This document shows, one piece after another, positions 46,246-55,894 of a stretch of 64,000 nucleotides of DNA. Within the stretch, counting starts at the first letter, position 1. The number at the start of each line of letters is the position of its first letter. Source of the stretch: Pseudomonadota bacterium (lineage in GTDB: Bacteria > Pseudomonadota > Gammaproteobacteria > Xanthomonadales > Xanthomonadaceae); the NCBI GenBank assembly GCA_963205495.1, contig CAUJIN010000029.1, positions 1 through 64,000 on the forward strand, in the 5' to 3' direction. Under the pieces are notes generated by a model. The model saw only the letters and a list, made by a program, of their open reading frames with translations. It made no database searches and was not told where the DNA came from. The translations under genes and the position numbers were made by a program.

Positions 46246-47391
46246 ATGACCCGTGACGCGACCGACGCCTGGCTGCGGGTGATCCGGGCACCGGGGCTGG
46301 GCGCAAGCCGCATCCGCCTGCTGCTCGAACGCTTCGGTTCCATAGAGTCCGCCGCTACCGCAAGCCCTGCCGCACTGCGTGCCGCTGGTGTGCCCGAAAG
46401 CGCGATCGACTGGCTGGCCGCTCCTGCGATCGACGCCCTCGCCGCCGATCGCGCCTGGCTGGATTCCTCCCCGAACCACCACCTCATCCCCTGCGACAGC
46501 GCCGATTTTCCCGCGCTTCTCGCCCGCGCACCGCGCGCGCCGGCGGCGCTGTTCGTGGCAGGCGATCCTCAGTGGCTGTGGTTCCCGCAGCTCGCCATCG
46601 TGGGCAGCCGCAACCCCACCGACGGCGGCCTCGCCAACGCCCGCGACTTCGCCCGCGCGCTGGCGCATTCGGGCCTTGTCATCACTTCCGGACTGGCGGA
46701 CGGCATCGACGCCGCCGCCCACGCCGCCGCCCTACAGGCCGGAGTGGCAACCGTGGCCGTGGTCGCCACCGGGCCGGACCTCGTCTATCCGGCACGCAAC
46801 CGCGCCTTGGCCGAGGCGATCGCAGCGCGCGGCGCCATCGTCAGCGAATATCCGCCCGGCACCGCCGCCCAGCGCCCGCACTTCCCGATGCGCAACCGCA
46901 TCATCGCCGGCCTCTCGCTGGGCACCCTGGTGGTGGAAGCGGCACAGCGCAGCGGCGCGCTGATCACCGCGCGCGAGGCCGCCGAAGCCGGGCGCGAAGT
47001 CTTCGCCTTGCCCGGCTCGATCCACAACCCGCTGGCGCGCGGCTGCCACCGCCTGATCCGCGAAGGCGCGGCGCTGGTGGAAACCGCGCAGGAAATCATC
47101 GACGCGTTGGGGCCCCGCGCGCAGGAACTTGCCGCCGCGCTGCGCGGACGCCTGCAGGATGCCGCCGCCGGCAACGCACCTGCCCGCGGCGAGCCGGAGG
47201 AGGATGCCGATTACCGCAGGCTGCGCGCCGCACTGGGCCACGATCCGGTACCCATCGACACCCTGGCCGAGCGCACCGGGTTGACGGTCGCCACCCTATC
47301 CTCCATGCTGATTCTCATGGAACTGGACGGTCGCGTGACCGTTTCCCACGGGCGCTACGCGCTTGGCCACCGGCGGGACGACGCCACATGA
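46246..47391 (+). CDS. dprA: DNA-processing protein DprA
   Basis: LAIVGSRNPTDGGLANARDFARALAHSGLVITSGLADGIDAAAHAAAL, FPMRNRIIAGLS, C-terminal winged helix. Confidence 0.95.
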   Translation: MTRDATDAWLRVIRAPGLGASRIRLLLERFGSIESAATASPAALRAAGVPESAIDWLAAPAIDALAADRAWLDSSPNHHLIPCDSADFPALLARAPRAPAALFVAGDPQWLWFPQLAIVGSRNPTDGGLANARDFARALAHSGLVITSGLADGIDAAAHAAALQAGVATVAVVATGPDLVYPARNRALAEAIAARGAIVSEYPPGTAAQRPHFPMRNRIIAGLSLGTLVVEAAQRSGALITAREAAEAGREVFALPGSIHNPLARGCHRLIREGAALVETAQEIIDALGPRAQELAAALRGRLQDAAAGNAPARGEPEEDADYRRLRAALGHDPVPIDTLAERTGLTVATLSSMLILMELDGRVTVSHGRYALGHRRDDAT

Positions 47392-47419
47392 TGCCCGGCC
47401 GGGCGCAGGTTGAGGACGG

Positions 47420-47902
47420 ATGAAAGAAACCTTGCTGGACGTACTTCTCTACCTGTTCGAGAACTACTTCTACGACGACCCGGACGCCGTCAGGGACCGC
47501 AACACGCTTCAGGCCGGCCTGATCCAGGCGGGTTTCAGCCCCAGCGAAATCAGCAAGGCCTTCGACTGGCTCGAAGCCCTGGACGACCAGCGCGCGCAGT
47601 TCGCCGCAACGGGCGAGTACCTGCGCCAGGCGCCAACCCGCGTCTACGTTGCGCACGAGCTCGAACGACTGGATGCCGACAGCCGCGGCTTCCTGATGTT
47701 CCTGTGCCAGAACGGCATCCTCGATGCCGCCCAGCACGAACACGTCGTGGAGCGCGCGCTGGCGCTGGACCATGAGGACATCGACCTGGAAGACCTCAAA
47801 TGGGTCGTGCTGATGGTGTTGTTCAACCAGCCCGGGCAGGAAGAAGCCTTTGCCTGGATGGAAAGCCTCCTGTTCCAGGAGCCGGGCGAGCCGCAGCACT
47901 GA
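47420..47902 (+). CDS. smg: DUF494 family protein Smg
   Basis: [20 protein letters not shown] ... [40 protein letters not shown]. Confidence 0.92.
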   Translation: MKETLLDVLLYLFENYFYDDPDAVRDRNTLQAGLIQAGFSPSEISKAFDWLEALDDQRAQFAATGEYLRQAPTRVYVAHELERLDADSRGFLMFLCQNGILDAAQHEHVVERALALDHEDIDLEDLKWVVLMVLFNQPGQEEAFAWMESLLFQEPGEPQH

Positions 47903-47980
47903 TCTCCGCCAACTTCCTCGTCACCTTACCTTCACCGGATGCGGCCTTTGCGGCATCTTTCGCATCGGGAACCAGAAAAA

Positions 47981-48952
47981 ATGTCGGACCAGTGGATCGA
48001 TCCAGGCAAAATCGTCGGCAGCCATCTGATCAGGGATGACGTCGTCCAGGCCGGCTTCCTCAAGCGCTGGGCGGCACTGTTCCTCGACCAGCTCGTCATC
48101 GGCATTGCCTTCTATGCACTGATGTTCCTCGTCGTCCTCGTCGCCGCCGTGGTGGGCGGAGTCGGGAATCTGCAAGCACTGGATTCCGAGGATCCGCCCG
48201 GATGGGTGATCGCCGCCTACATCGGCCTCACGCTTTTCTACTATCTGGCCGCCGGCACCTACTACGCTCTGATGGAAAGCTCTTCGCATCAGGCCACGCT
48301 GGGCAAGATGGCGCTGGGAATCAAGGTGGTCGACCGCAACGGCGGCCGACTCACGCTCGCCCATGCCGCCGGTCGCTGGTTCGCCGCCAGCCTGTCGTAC
48401 CTTACGCTCTACATCGGCTTCCTGATGGCGGCCTTCACCGACCGCAAGCAGGCCCTGCACGACCTGATCGCCAGCACCTTCGTGGTGGATCGCTGGGCCT
48501 ATACCGAGCACCCCGAGCTTCAGAAGCGCGGGCTCGGCGGATGCGCCCTGGCGCTGGTGATCGGAATGATGGTGCTGATCGTCGTGTCGGTCCTTGCCGT
48601 GCTCGCCGCCATCGCCATCCCCGCCTACCAGCAATACCAGGCGCGCGCCCAGTTCGCACAGGTCGAGGTAGCGCTGAACCCGCTGCGCGAGCAGGTGGCG
48701 GAAGCCGCAGGCGAGGGCTGCCCGGACAACTCCAGCCCCGGCTTCGGCACGCCGGAGAGCTACGCCGCGCCCGGCATCACCCGCATCGTGGTCGGCGAGT
48801 TCGAGGAAGGCTTCTGCGGAATCTCGGTATGGATGCCGCCAACCAGCGGCAGCGTGGAACGCCAGTTCCTGGCGGAACTGGATCCGGATGACGGCACCTG
48901 GTATTGCACCAACAAGGCCGACATCGAGCGGCTTCCGGGCTGGTGCCGCTGA
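47981..48952 (+). CDS. RDD family membrane protein fused to a pilin-like C-terminal domain
   Basis: RDD-type FLKRWAALFLDQLVIG...GKMALGIKVVDRNG...DRKQALHDLIASTFVV, then VVSVLAVLAAIAIPAYQQYQARAQFAQVE (type IV pilin-like helix). Confidence 0.8.
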   Translation: MSDQWIDPGKIVGSHLIRDDVVQAGFLKRWAALFLDQLVIGIAFYALMFLVVLVAAVVGGVGNLQALDSEDPPGWVIAAYIGLTLFYYLAAGTYYALMESSSHQATLGKMALGIKVVDRNGGRLTLAHAAGRWFAASLSYLTLYIGFLMAAFTDRKQALHDLIASTFVVDRWAYTEHPELQKRGLGGCALALVIGMMVLIVVSVLAVLAAIAIPAYQQYQARAQFAQVEVALNPLREQVAEAAGEGCPDNSSPGFGTPESYAAPGITRIVVGEFEEGFCGISVWMPPTSGSVERQFLAELDPDDGTWYCTNKADIERLPGWCR

Positions 48953-49188
48953 AACCCGGCGCCGGGGCGACCACCGGAAACCTCGAGATGGCACCGGGCG
49001 CCACCCGGGTCCACGCACTCGATCGCTCACCGAGGCTGCGCGCGACCCGGCGCGGAGCCTTTTGCCGCTTCAACCGACCAGCCTCGGCTTGACAGCCCGA
49101 CCCATCGCATGCTTTGACTAGAAACAGGAGCTCCCGGCCCGCCGCTCCGCATTCGGGCTGCGGGAGTTCACCCACAACAAGAATCCCG

Positions 49189-51720
49189 ATGCCCAAGAAC
49201 CTGCTCATCGTCGAATCGCCGGCCAAGGCGAAGACCATCAACAAATACCTCGGCAAGGACTTCCAGGTCCTGGCTTCCTATGGCCACGTTCGCGACCTGG
49301 TGCCCAAGGAAGGCGCGGTCGATCCGGACGCCGGCTTCGCCATGCGCTACGAGCTGATCGACCGCAACGAACGCCACGTCGACGCCATCGCCAAGGCCGC
49401 GCGTTCGGCCGACGCGCTCTACCTCGCCACCGACCCGGACCGCGAGGGCGAGGCGATTTCCTGGCACATCGAGGAAATCCTGAAGGCGCGCGGACTGACC
49501 GAGGGAAAACCGGTGCACCGGGTGGTGTTCACCGAGATCACCCCGCGCGCGATCAAGGAGGCCATGGCGGCCCCGCGCGAGGTGTCCGCGGACCTGGTCA
49601 ACGCCCAGCAGGCGCGCCGCGCGCTCGACTACCTGGTCGGCTTCAACCTCTCGCCGGTGCTGTGGCGCAAGGTGCAGCGCGGGCTGTCGGCCGGCCGCGT
49701 GCAGAGCCCCGCACTGCGCATGATCGTGGAGCGCGAGGAGGAGATCGAGGCCTTCGTCTCGCGCGAATACTGGACCATCGAGGCCCAGCTCGCGCACGCG
49801 GCGCAGCCCTTCAGCGCGCGCCTGGTGAAGCTCGACGGCAAGAAGTTCGAGCAGTTCGACCTGACCGACGAGGCCGGCGCTGAAGCCGCGCGCGCGCGCC
49901 TCTTGGCCGCCGCCGGAGGCGCGCTGGAAGTGGCCTCGGTGGAAAGCAAGGAGCGCAAGCGCCGCCCGGCGCCGCCCTTCATCACCTCCACCCTGCAGCA
50001 GGAGGCCGCGCGCAAGCTCGGCTTTTCCACCAGCCGCACCATGCGCGTGGCGCAGAAACTCTACGAGGGCGTGGCGCTGGGCGCGGAAGGCACGGTGGGG
50101 CTGATCAGCTACATGCGTACCGACTCCACCCACCTTTCCGCCGAGGCGGTGGACGAGCTGCGCCAGACCATCGCGCGCGACTTCGGCATGCACGCACTGC
50201 CGGCCACAGCCAACGTCTACAAGACCAAGTCCAAGAACGCGCAGGAAGCCCACGAGGCCATTCGCCCCACGTCCGCGCTGCGTTCACCCAAGTCGGTTGC
50301 GGCCTTCCTCGATGCCGACGGCGCGCGCCTGTACGAGCTGATCTGGAAGCGCGCCGTGGCTTGCCAGATGATCCACGCCACGCTCAACACCGTGAGCGTC
50401 GAACTTTCCGCCGGCACCAGCCACGGCTTTCGCGCTACCGGCACCACGGTGGTCGATCCCGGTTTCCTCGCGGTGTACGAGGAAGGCAAGGACGCACGCA
50501 GCGCCGAGGACGACGACGAGGGCCGCAAGCTGCCGGCGCTGCGCCGGGGCGAGCGCGTGCCGCTTTCCGCGATCCTCGCCGACCAGCACTTCACCGAGCC
50601 GCCGCCGCGCTATTCCGAGGCCAGCCTGGTCAAGGCGCTGGAGGAATACGGCATCGGCCGCCCGTCCACCTACGCCAGCATCATCCAGACCCTGCTCAAC
50701 CGCGAATATGTTCTGCTCGACGCGCGCCGCTTCCGCCCGACCGACGTCGGCCGCGCGGTGGCGAAGTTCCTTTCCGGCCACTTCACCCGGTACGTCGATT
50801 ACGACTTCACCGCCAAGCTCGAGGACGAGCTGGACGCGGTCAGCCGCGGCGAGGAGGACTGGATTCCGCTGATGTCGCGCTTCTGGGGGCCGTTCAAGGC
50901 GCTGGTGGAGGAAAAGACCGACAGCGTGGACCGCTCCGAAGCCACCGGCGCGCGCGTGCTCGGCGATGACCCGGCCAGCGGCAAGCCGGTCACGGTGCGG
51001 CTGGGCCGCTACGGGCCCTTCGCCCAGATCGGCACCAAGGAAGACGAGGACAAGCCGCGCTTCGCCTCGCTGCGCCCCGGCCAGAGCATCCACACCATCA
51101 GCCTTGCCGAGGCGCTGGAGCTGTTCAGGCTGCCGCGCACGCTCGGCAGGGACGGCGAGGAGGAAGTCACCGTGGCGGTCGGGCGCTTCGGGCCCTTCGC
51201 CAAGCGCGGCAGCACCTACGCCTCGCTCAAGAAGGAAGACGACCCCTACACCATCGACCTCGAGCGCGCCCTGTTCCTGGTCCGCGAGAAGGAGGAAATC
51301 GCGGCCAACCGCATCCTCAAGTCCTTCGAGGGATCGGCCATCCAGGTGCTCAACGGGCGCTTCGGGCCCTATCTTTCCGACGGCGAACTCAACGGCAAGA
51401 TTCCCAAGGACCGCGACCCCGCCGCGCTGACGCTGGAAGAAGCGCAGCAGCTCATGGCCGAAACCGGCAAGCCGGCGCGCAAGGGCTTCGGCCGCAAGGC
51501 GGCGAAGAAGGCACCGGCGAAGAAAGCCGCCGCAAAGAAGACCGCCCCCGCCAAGGACGCACCCGCAAAGAAGGCTCCGGCCGCAAAAAAGGCGACTGCG
51601 AAGAAAGCGGCAGCGAAGAAAGCTCCTGCAAAGAAGGCGGCCGTGAAGAAAGCACCGGCGAAGAAAGCCGCCGCAAAGAAGGCCGCGACCCGCGGCGCGG
51701 ACGACGACACGCCCTGGTGA
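49189..51720 (+). CDS. topA: DNA topoisomerase I with lysine/alanine-rich C-terminal tail
   Basis: MPKNLLIVESPAKAKTINKYLGKDFQVLASYGHVRDL, GLISYMRTDSTHLS, GIGRPSTYASII; KKAPAKKAAAKK tail. Confidence 0.96.
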   Translation: MPKNLLIVESPAKAKTINKYLGKDFQVLASYGHVRDLVPKEGAVDPDAGFAMRYELIDRNERHVDAIAKAARSADALYLATDPDREGEAISWHIEEILKARGLTEGKPVHRVVFTEITPRAIKEAMAAPREVSADLVNAQQARRALDYLVGFNLSPVLWRKVQRGLSAGRVQSPALRMIVEREEEIEAFVSREYWTIEAQLAHAAQPFSARLVKLDGKKFEQFDLTDEAGAEAARARLLAAAGGALEVASVESKERKRRPAPPFITSTLQQEAARKLGFSTSRTMRVAQKLYEGVALGAEGTVGLISYMRTDSTHLSAEAVDELRQTIARDFGMHALPATANVYKTKSKNAQEAHEAIRPTSALRSPKSVAAFLDADGARLYELIWKRAVACQMIHATLNTVSVELSAGTSHGFRATGTTVVDPGFLAVYEEGKDARSAEDDDEGRKLPALRRGERVPLSAILADQHFTEPPPRYSEASLVKALEEYGIGRPSTYASIIQTLLNREYVLLDARRFRPTDVGRAVAKFLSGHFTRYVDYDFTAKLEDELDAVSRGEEDWIPLMSRFWGPFKALVEEKTDSVDRSEATGARVLGDDPASGKPVTVRLGRYGPFAQIGTKEDEDKPRFASLRPGQSIHTISLAEALELFRLPRTLGRDGEEEVTVAVGRFGPFAKRGSTYASLKKEDDPYTIDLERALFLVREKEEIAANRILKSFEGSAIQVLNGRFGPYLSDGELNGKIPKDRDPAALTLEEAQQLMAETGKPARKGFGRKAAKKAPAKKAAAKKTAPAKDAPAKKAPAAKKATAKKAAAKKAPAKKAAVKKAPAKKAAAKKAATRGADDDTPW

Positions 51721-51760
51721 CCGAACCGGCCGGCGCGGTCGCCGGCCGCTCGCGCCGCAG

Positions 51761-51970
51761 TCAGCCGTCGGACTCGTCCAGCGTTCGCTGCATCGAATCC
51801 TGCTGCTTCTGCAAGGTGTCCTCCACCGCGCGGGCGCGGTCGATCGGCTCCTGGATGGCGCGCTGCAGCGCCTTGTGCTCTTCCTGCGGCGGAGCAGGCG
51901 GCGTCGGCTCCTGCGACCCGCAGGCCGGAAGCAGCAGGCTTGCGAAAAGGATCGCGTGCGTTCGACTCAC
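51761..51970 (-). CDS. small lipoprotein, hypothetical
   Basis: GTG start; MSRTHAILFASLLLPACGSQEPTPPAPP lipobox; 69 aa; overlaps upstream gene stop. Confidence 0.55.
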   Translation of the reverse strand: MSRTHAILFASLLLPACGSQEPTPPAPPQEEHKALQRAIQEPIDRARAVEDTLQKQQDSMQRTLDESDG

Positions 51971-52326
51971 GGCGCGGTCTCCTTCTTTGCATCCTCGCTG
52001 AGGGTCTGCACCGGCCAGCCGCGCAGCGTGGCGACCCCGTGGATGGCTTCGATGTCGACGTCGATCTGGCGCTGCTGGCGACGCAGCGCACCGGCATCTT
52101 GCGCACCGCCCGCGATGCGCGCCTCCAGCGCCTTGCGGCGGGTTTCCAGATCGGCCAGCGCCTCGCCCAGCCGGTAGCCTTCGGCGTAGCCTTCCGCCGT
52201 GCAGGCGGCGTCTGCGGCCTGGCTGCGACGACCGGCATTCCAGCCGTCGACATCGGCGCAGGAGGGCGCGACCGCGTACGCGGCGGGCGCGGCCAACAGC
52301 AGTACTAGACCCAAACGCAACGACAT
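51967..52326 (-). CDS. hypothetical periplasmic protein
   Basis: Signal peptide MSLRLGLVLLLAAPAAYA; Cys residues; 119 aa. Confidence 0.6.
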   Translation of the reverse strand: MSLRLGLVLLLAAPAAYAVAPSCADVDGWNAGRRSQAADAACTAEGYAEGYRLGEALADLETRRKALEARIAGGAQDAGALRRQQRQIDVDIEAIHGVATLRGWPVQTLSEDAKKETAP

Positions 52327-52384
52327 GCGGGACTCCCGGAACGGCTCGCCTGTATCTTATCGCCACACCGCACCGGAGACGCGA

Positions 52385-53161
52385 ATGATCGACCCTCGCT
52401 GGCGGCTGGACGGCCAGACCGCACTCATCACCGGCGGCAGCGCCGGCATCGGGCTTGCGATCGCGCGCGAGCTGCTCGGGCTGGGCGCCGACGTGCTGCT
52501 GGCGGCGCGCGATCCCGACGCCCTCGGCGCGGTCGAATCGGACCTGGTCTGCGAGTTTCCTGCGAGCCGCATCCTCGGTTTGGCCTGCGACGTGTCCGTG
52601 CCGGCCGAGCGCGAGGCGCTGTTCGACTGGATCGAGGACGGCGGCCACGCGCTGCGGATTCTCGTCAACAACGCCGGCACCAACGCTTCGCGCGCGGCGA
52701 TGGACTACGCCGAGGAGGAGTGGCGCGCGATCTTCGAGACCAACCTGTTCGCAGCCTTCGAAATCTGCCGCTACGCGCACCCGCTGCTGAGCCGCCATCC
52801 GGCCAGCGCCATCGTCAACGTGGGCTCGGTCTCGGGCCTGACCCACGTGCGCACCGGCGCGCCCTACGGCGCCAGCAAGGCCGCCCTGCACCAGCTCACC
52901 CGCAACCTCGCCTGCGAGTGGGCATCTGACGGCATCCGGGTCAATGCGGTGGCACCCTGGTACATCCGCACCCGCCGCACCGCCGGGGCCCTGGCCTCGC
53001 ATGAATACCGCGAGGAAGTGCTGGCGCGCACCCCGATGGGCCGCATCGGCGAGCCGGAAGAAGTCGCCGCGGCGGTCGCCTTCCTGTGCCTGCCCGCGGC
53101 CGGCTACGTCACCGGCGAGTGCATCGCGGTCGACGGCGGGTTTCTGCGCTACGGGTTCTGA
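52385..53161 (+). CDS. SDR family oxidoreductase (tropinone reductase-like)
   Basis: ALITGGSAGIGLAIARELLGLGADVL, NNAGTN, YGASKAALHQLTRNLA. Confidence 0.92.
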   Translation: MIDPRWRLDGQTALITGGSAGIGLAIARELLGLGADVLLAARDPDALGAVESDLVCEFPASRILGLACDVSVPAEREALFDWIEDGGHALRILVNNAGTNASRAAMDYAEEEWRAIFETNLFAAFEICRYAHPLLSRHPASAIVNVGSVSGLTHVRTGAPYGASKAALHQLTRNLACEWASDGIRVNAVAPWYIRTRRTAGALASHEYREEVLARTPMGRIGEPEEVAAAVAFLCLPAAGYVTGECIAVDGGFLRYGF

Positions 53162-53289
53162 GCCGATCGAGCCGTTCGCCCGCGCGGAACCCGCGCCCGT
53201 CGCCGCGCAAGGCGGCCGGTTCGCGGCAGGATTACACTGTCTTCGTGCGGCCGACCCGCCCAGCGGCCGCCTCGTCCGAGGAGAACCAC

Positions 53290-55806
53290 ATGGCCACGAT
53301 CCGATCCGGCTTTGGCAGCGCGACGGCGCTGCTGCTCGCGCTGAGCTGCACTTGGACTTCGCCGGCAGGCGCCGACGCGCTCGCTCAGGACCGCACGCTC
53401 GATGCGGCCGCGATCGCCCGCCTGCGCACCCTCGCGCCCGGGCAGACGGCGCGCGTCGCGCTGCACCGTGCGGGAGAGCCTTCCGCCACGGAATGGAACC
53501 TGCGTCGGCTGGAGGTCTACGCGCCCGACGCGCGGCTCTGGATCACCACCGCGCACGGACTTGCGCCGATGCCGCCCAGCGCGCTGGTGCACTTCGTCGG
53601 CGCACGCTACGGCGAGCGGATCTCGCTGTCGCTGCAACCCGACCTCTCCCGCGGCGAAGGGCTGCTGCTCGGCGAAGAAGGCAGCTTCCGGCTCGAGGTT
53701 TCGCCGCGCGCGGACGGCGGCCTCGACCTCGCCGGAATCTCGACCGAGGCGCCGCTGCCCGACGGCAACCGGCCCGAGGGCGACTGCCTCGGCGGGCTGG
53801 AGGCCGCCCCGGACTGGCGCAAGGCGCTCGACCTCCCGCAGACCGCAGGCCCCGCCACGCCCAAGGTCGCCACGCGCAAGGTGACGCTCGCCATCGACAC
53901 CGACAACGAGCTGATGCAGCAGAAGTTTTCCAACAACGCGACCAGCGCAGGAAACTACCTGGCGGCGCTGGTCGCGGGCATGAGCGCGATCTACGAGATG
54001 GAGCCGGGCGCGGGCGGGGCCAAGATCAAGCTGGAAATCGGCACCCAGATCCTGCGCCCGTCCACCACCACCGACCCCTACCCGTCCGACAGCAGCAACT
54101 CCACGCTCGAACAACTCAACGAGTTCGGTGGCTACTGGATGGGCAGCTACCCTTACGCCAGCTACCCGCGCGCCTTCGCGCTGATGATCTCGGGCAAGTC
54201 TTCCAGCAGCTATTCCGCGGAGGGCATGGCCTGGGTGCTCGATACGGGAACCTACTGCGCCGCCACCGGCACCAACTACGGCGGGCAGATCTACGGGCAC
54301 TACAGCATCAACCGCGTATTCAAGTTTGCCGGTGCCACCGCCGCAGACGACGTGTCGCTGGTGGCGCACGAGCTGGGGCACAACTTCGGCCTGTCGCACA
54401 CCCACTGCACGATGAGCGGAGGGCAGTACCTCGACCAGTGCTACTCCGGAGGGGGATCGGGCTGCTACACGGGCCCGACCTCCTGCCCCACCAGCCCGGC
54501 ACCCGGCGCGCCCAAGGGCACCCTGATGAGCTACTGCCACTTGAACGGCTGCGGCATGCCAAACGCCAGCATCATCCACCCGGTGCAGGTCACCGCCATC
54601 AACGGCCGCATCGCCAGCCAGCCGGCGAGCTGCGTGGTACCGCTCGGCGGCCCTTCGCCCAACCAGCCCCCGTCGATCACGTCCCCCGCCTCCATCGCGG
54701 TGACCGAGGACGTGGCCTCGGCCCTCACCGGCATCTCCTTCGCCGACCCCGACGCGGGCAGCGGCAACCTCACCGCCACCTTCACCGTGCCCGCCGGAAG
54801 CCTCACCGCCACGGGCGGCGGCGTCACCGTGGGCGGCAGCGCCACCGCGCGCACGCTCACCGGGACGCTTTCCGCACTCAACACCTTCCTTTCCGCCGGC
54901 AACCTCAAATACACCACCGCAGCCAACGCCGGCGGCAGCCTGACCCTGGGGATCGGCGTCAACGACAACGGCAACACCGGCACCGGCGGGGCGCAGAGCG
55001 CCTCGAAGAACCTCACCCTTTCGATCACCGCCGTCAACGATGCCCCGTCGATCACCGCACCGGCCGGCTTCTCCGTGGACGAGGACGTGACCACCTCGCT
55101 TTCCGGCATTTCCTTCGCCGACCCCGACGCCGGCAGCGGCAACCTCACCGCCACCTTCACCGTGCCCGCCGGCAGCCTCTCCACTGCGGGCAGCGGCGTC
55201 ACCGTGGGCGGCAGCGCCGCCGCGCGCACGCTCACCGGGACGCTTTCTGCGCTCAACACCTTCCTCGCCGCCGGCAACCTGCGCTACCTCGGCGCCCCCG
55301 ACGCCACCGCTGCCGTGACGCTGGGGATTGCCATCAACGACAACGGCAACACCGGCACCGGCGGGGCGCAGAACGCCACGCTCAATCGCACCATCACCCT
55401 CCAGCCCGTCAACGACACCCCAGGGATCACCGCACCGGCGAAAATCACCCTGCCGGACACCGGCACCACCTCGATCAGCGGCGTTTCCTTCAGCGACGTG
55501 GATGCGGGAAGCGGCTCGCTCACCGTGACGCTGGCCGCCAGCGCCGGCATCACCGTGAACGGCGCCAGCAGCGGCGGCGTCACGGCTTCGGGCAGCGGCT
55601 CCAACCGCAGCTTCCAGGGCAACCTGGCCAATCTCAACGCTTACTTCGGCAGCGCCCAGGCCAGCCTCACGACGGCGGGCCTCGCCGGCTCCGGCACGCT
55701 GTCCGTCGGCATCAACGACAACGGCAACACCGGCTCGGGCGGTGCCAAGTCGGACAGCGCCAGCGTTGCGTTTCGCATCGTCCTGTTCGCCAGCGACTTC
55801 GAGTGA
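53290..55806 (+). CDS. secreted zinc metallopeptidase (metzincin/reprolysin-like) with cadherin-like tandem repeats
   Basis: Signal peptide; HELGHNFGLSH zinc motif; Met-turn GTLMSYCH; three 125-aa repeats; C-terminus VLFASDFE. Confidence 0.88.
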   Translation: MATIRSGFGSATALLLALSCTWTSPAGADALAQDRTLDAAAIARLRTLAPGQTARVALHRAGEPSATEWNLRRLEVYAPDARLWITTAHGLAPMPPSALVHFVGARYGERISLSLQPDLSRGEGLLLGEEGSFRLEVSPRADGGLDLAGISTEAPLPDGNRPEGDCLGGLEAAPDWRKALDLPQTAGPATPKVATRKVTLAIDTDNELMQQKFSNNATSAGNYLAALVAGMSAIYEMEPGAGGAKIKLEIGTQILRPSTTTDPYPSDSSNSTLEQLNEFGGYWMGSYPYASYPRAFALMISGKSSSSYSAEGMAWVLDTGTYCAATGTNYGGQIYGHYSINRVFKFAGATAADDVSLVAHELGHNFGLSHTHCTMSGGQYLDQCYSGGGSGCYTGPTSCPTSPAPGAPKGTLMSYCHLNGCGMPNASIIHPVQVTAINGRIASQPASCVVPLGGPSPNQPPSITSPASIAVTEDVASALTGISFADPDAGSGNLTATFTVPAGSLTATGGGVTVGGSATARTLTGTLSALNTFLSAGNLKYTTAANAGGSLTLGIGVNDNGNTGTGGAQSASKNLTLSITAVNDAPSITAPAGFSVDEDVTTSLSGISFADPDAGSGNLTATFTVPAGSLSTAGSGVTVGGSAAARTLTGTLSALNTFLAAGNLRYLGAPDATAAVTLGIAINDNGNTGTGGAQNATLNRTITLQPVNDTPGITAPAKITLPDTGTTSISGVSFSDVDAGSGSLTVTLAASAGITVNGASSGGVTASGSGSNRSFQGNLANLNAYFGSAQASLTTAGLAGSGTLSVGINDNGNTGSGGAKSDSASVAFRIVLFASDFE
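54676..55803 (+). repeat. three in-frame tandem repeats of 375, 375 and 378 bp within the metallopeptidase gene
   Basis: Units begin ITSPASI (54676), ITAPAGF (55051), ITAPAKI (55426); each carries NDNGNTG(T/S)GGA(Q/K). Confidence 0.9.
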
Positions 55807-55846
55807 GGCCCGAGGGTCTGCCGCCACGCCAATATCGGCCGTGCAG

Positions 55847-55866
55847 GTCGGGGCTACGCCCCCGAC
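55847..55866. repeat. intergenic palindrome copy 3 (GTCGGGGCTACGCCCCCGAC)
   Basis: Exact reverse complement of copy 1 at 14359; downstream of the metallopeptidase stop. Confidence 0.8.
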
Positions 55867-55894
55867 GCGCCGATTCCCTGCGCCGACCGCCGGC

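Noticed and set aside
51490-51705. Tandem AAGAAAGC-like repeat as a CRISPR or minisatellite locus
   Set aside because: In frame with topA and explained by the Lys/Ala-rich tail; no spacers
54676-55803. Regular 375-bp repeats as a non-coding array
   Set aside because: Fully in frame and explained by cadherin-like protein domains
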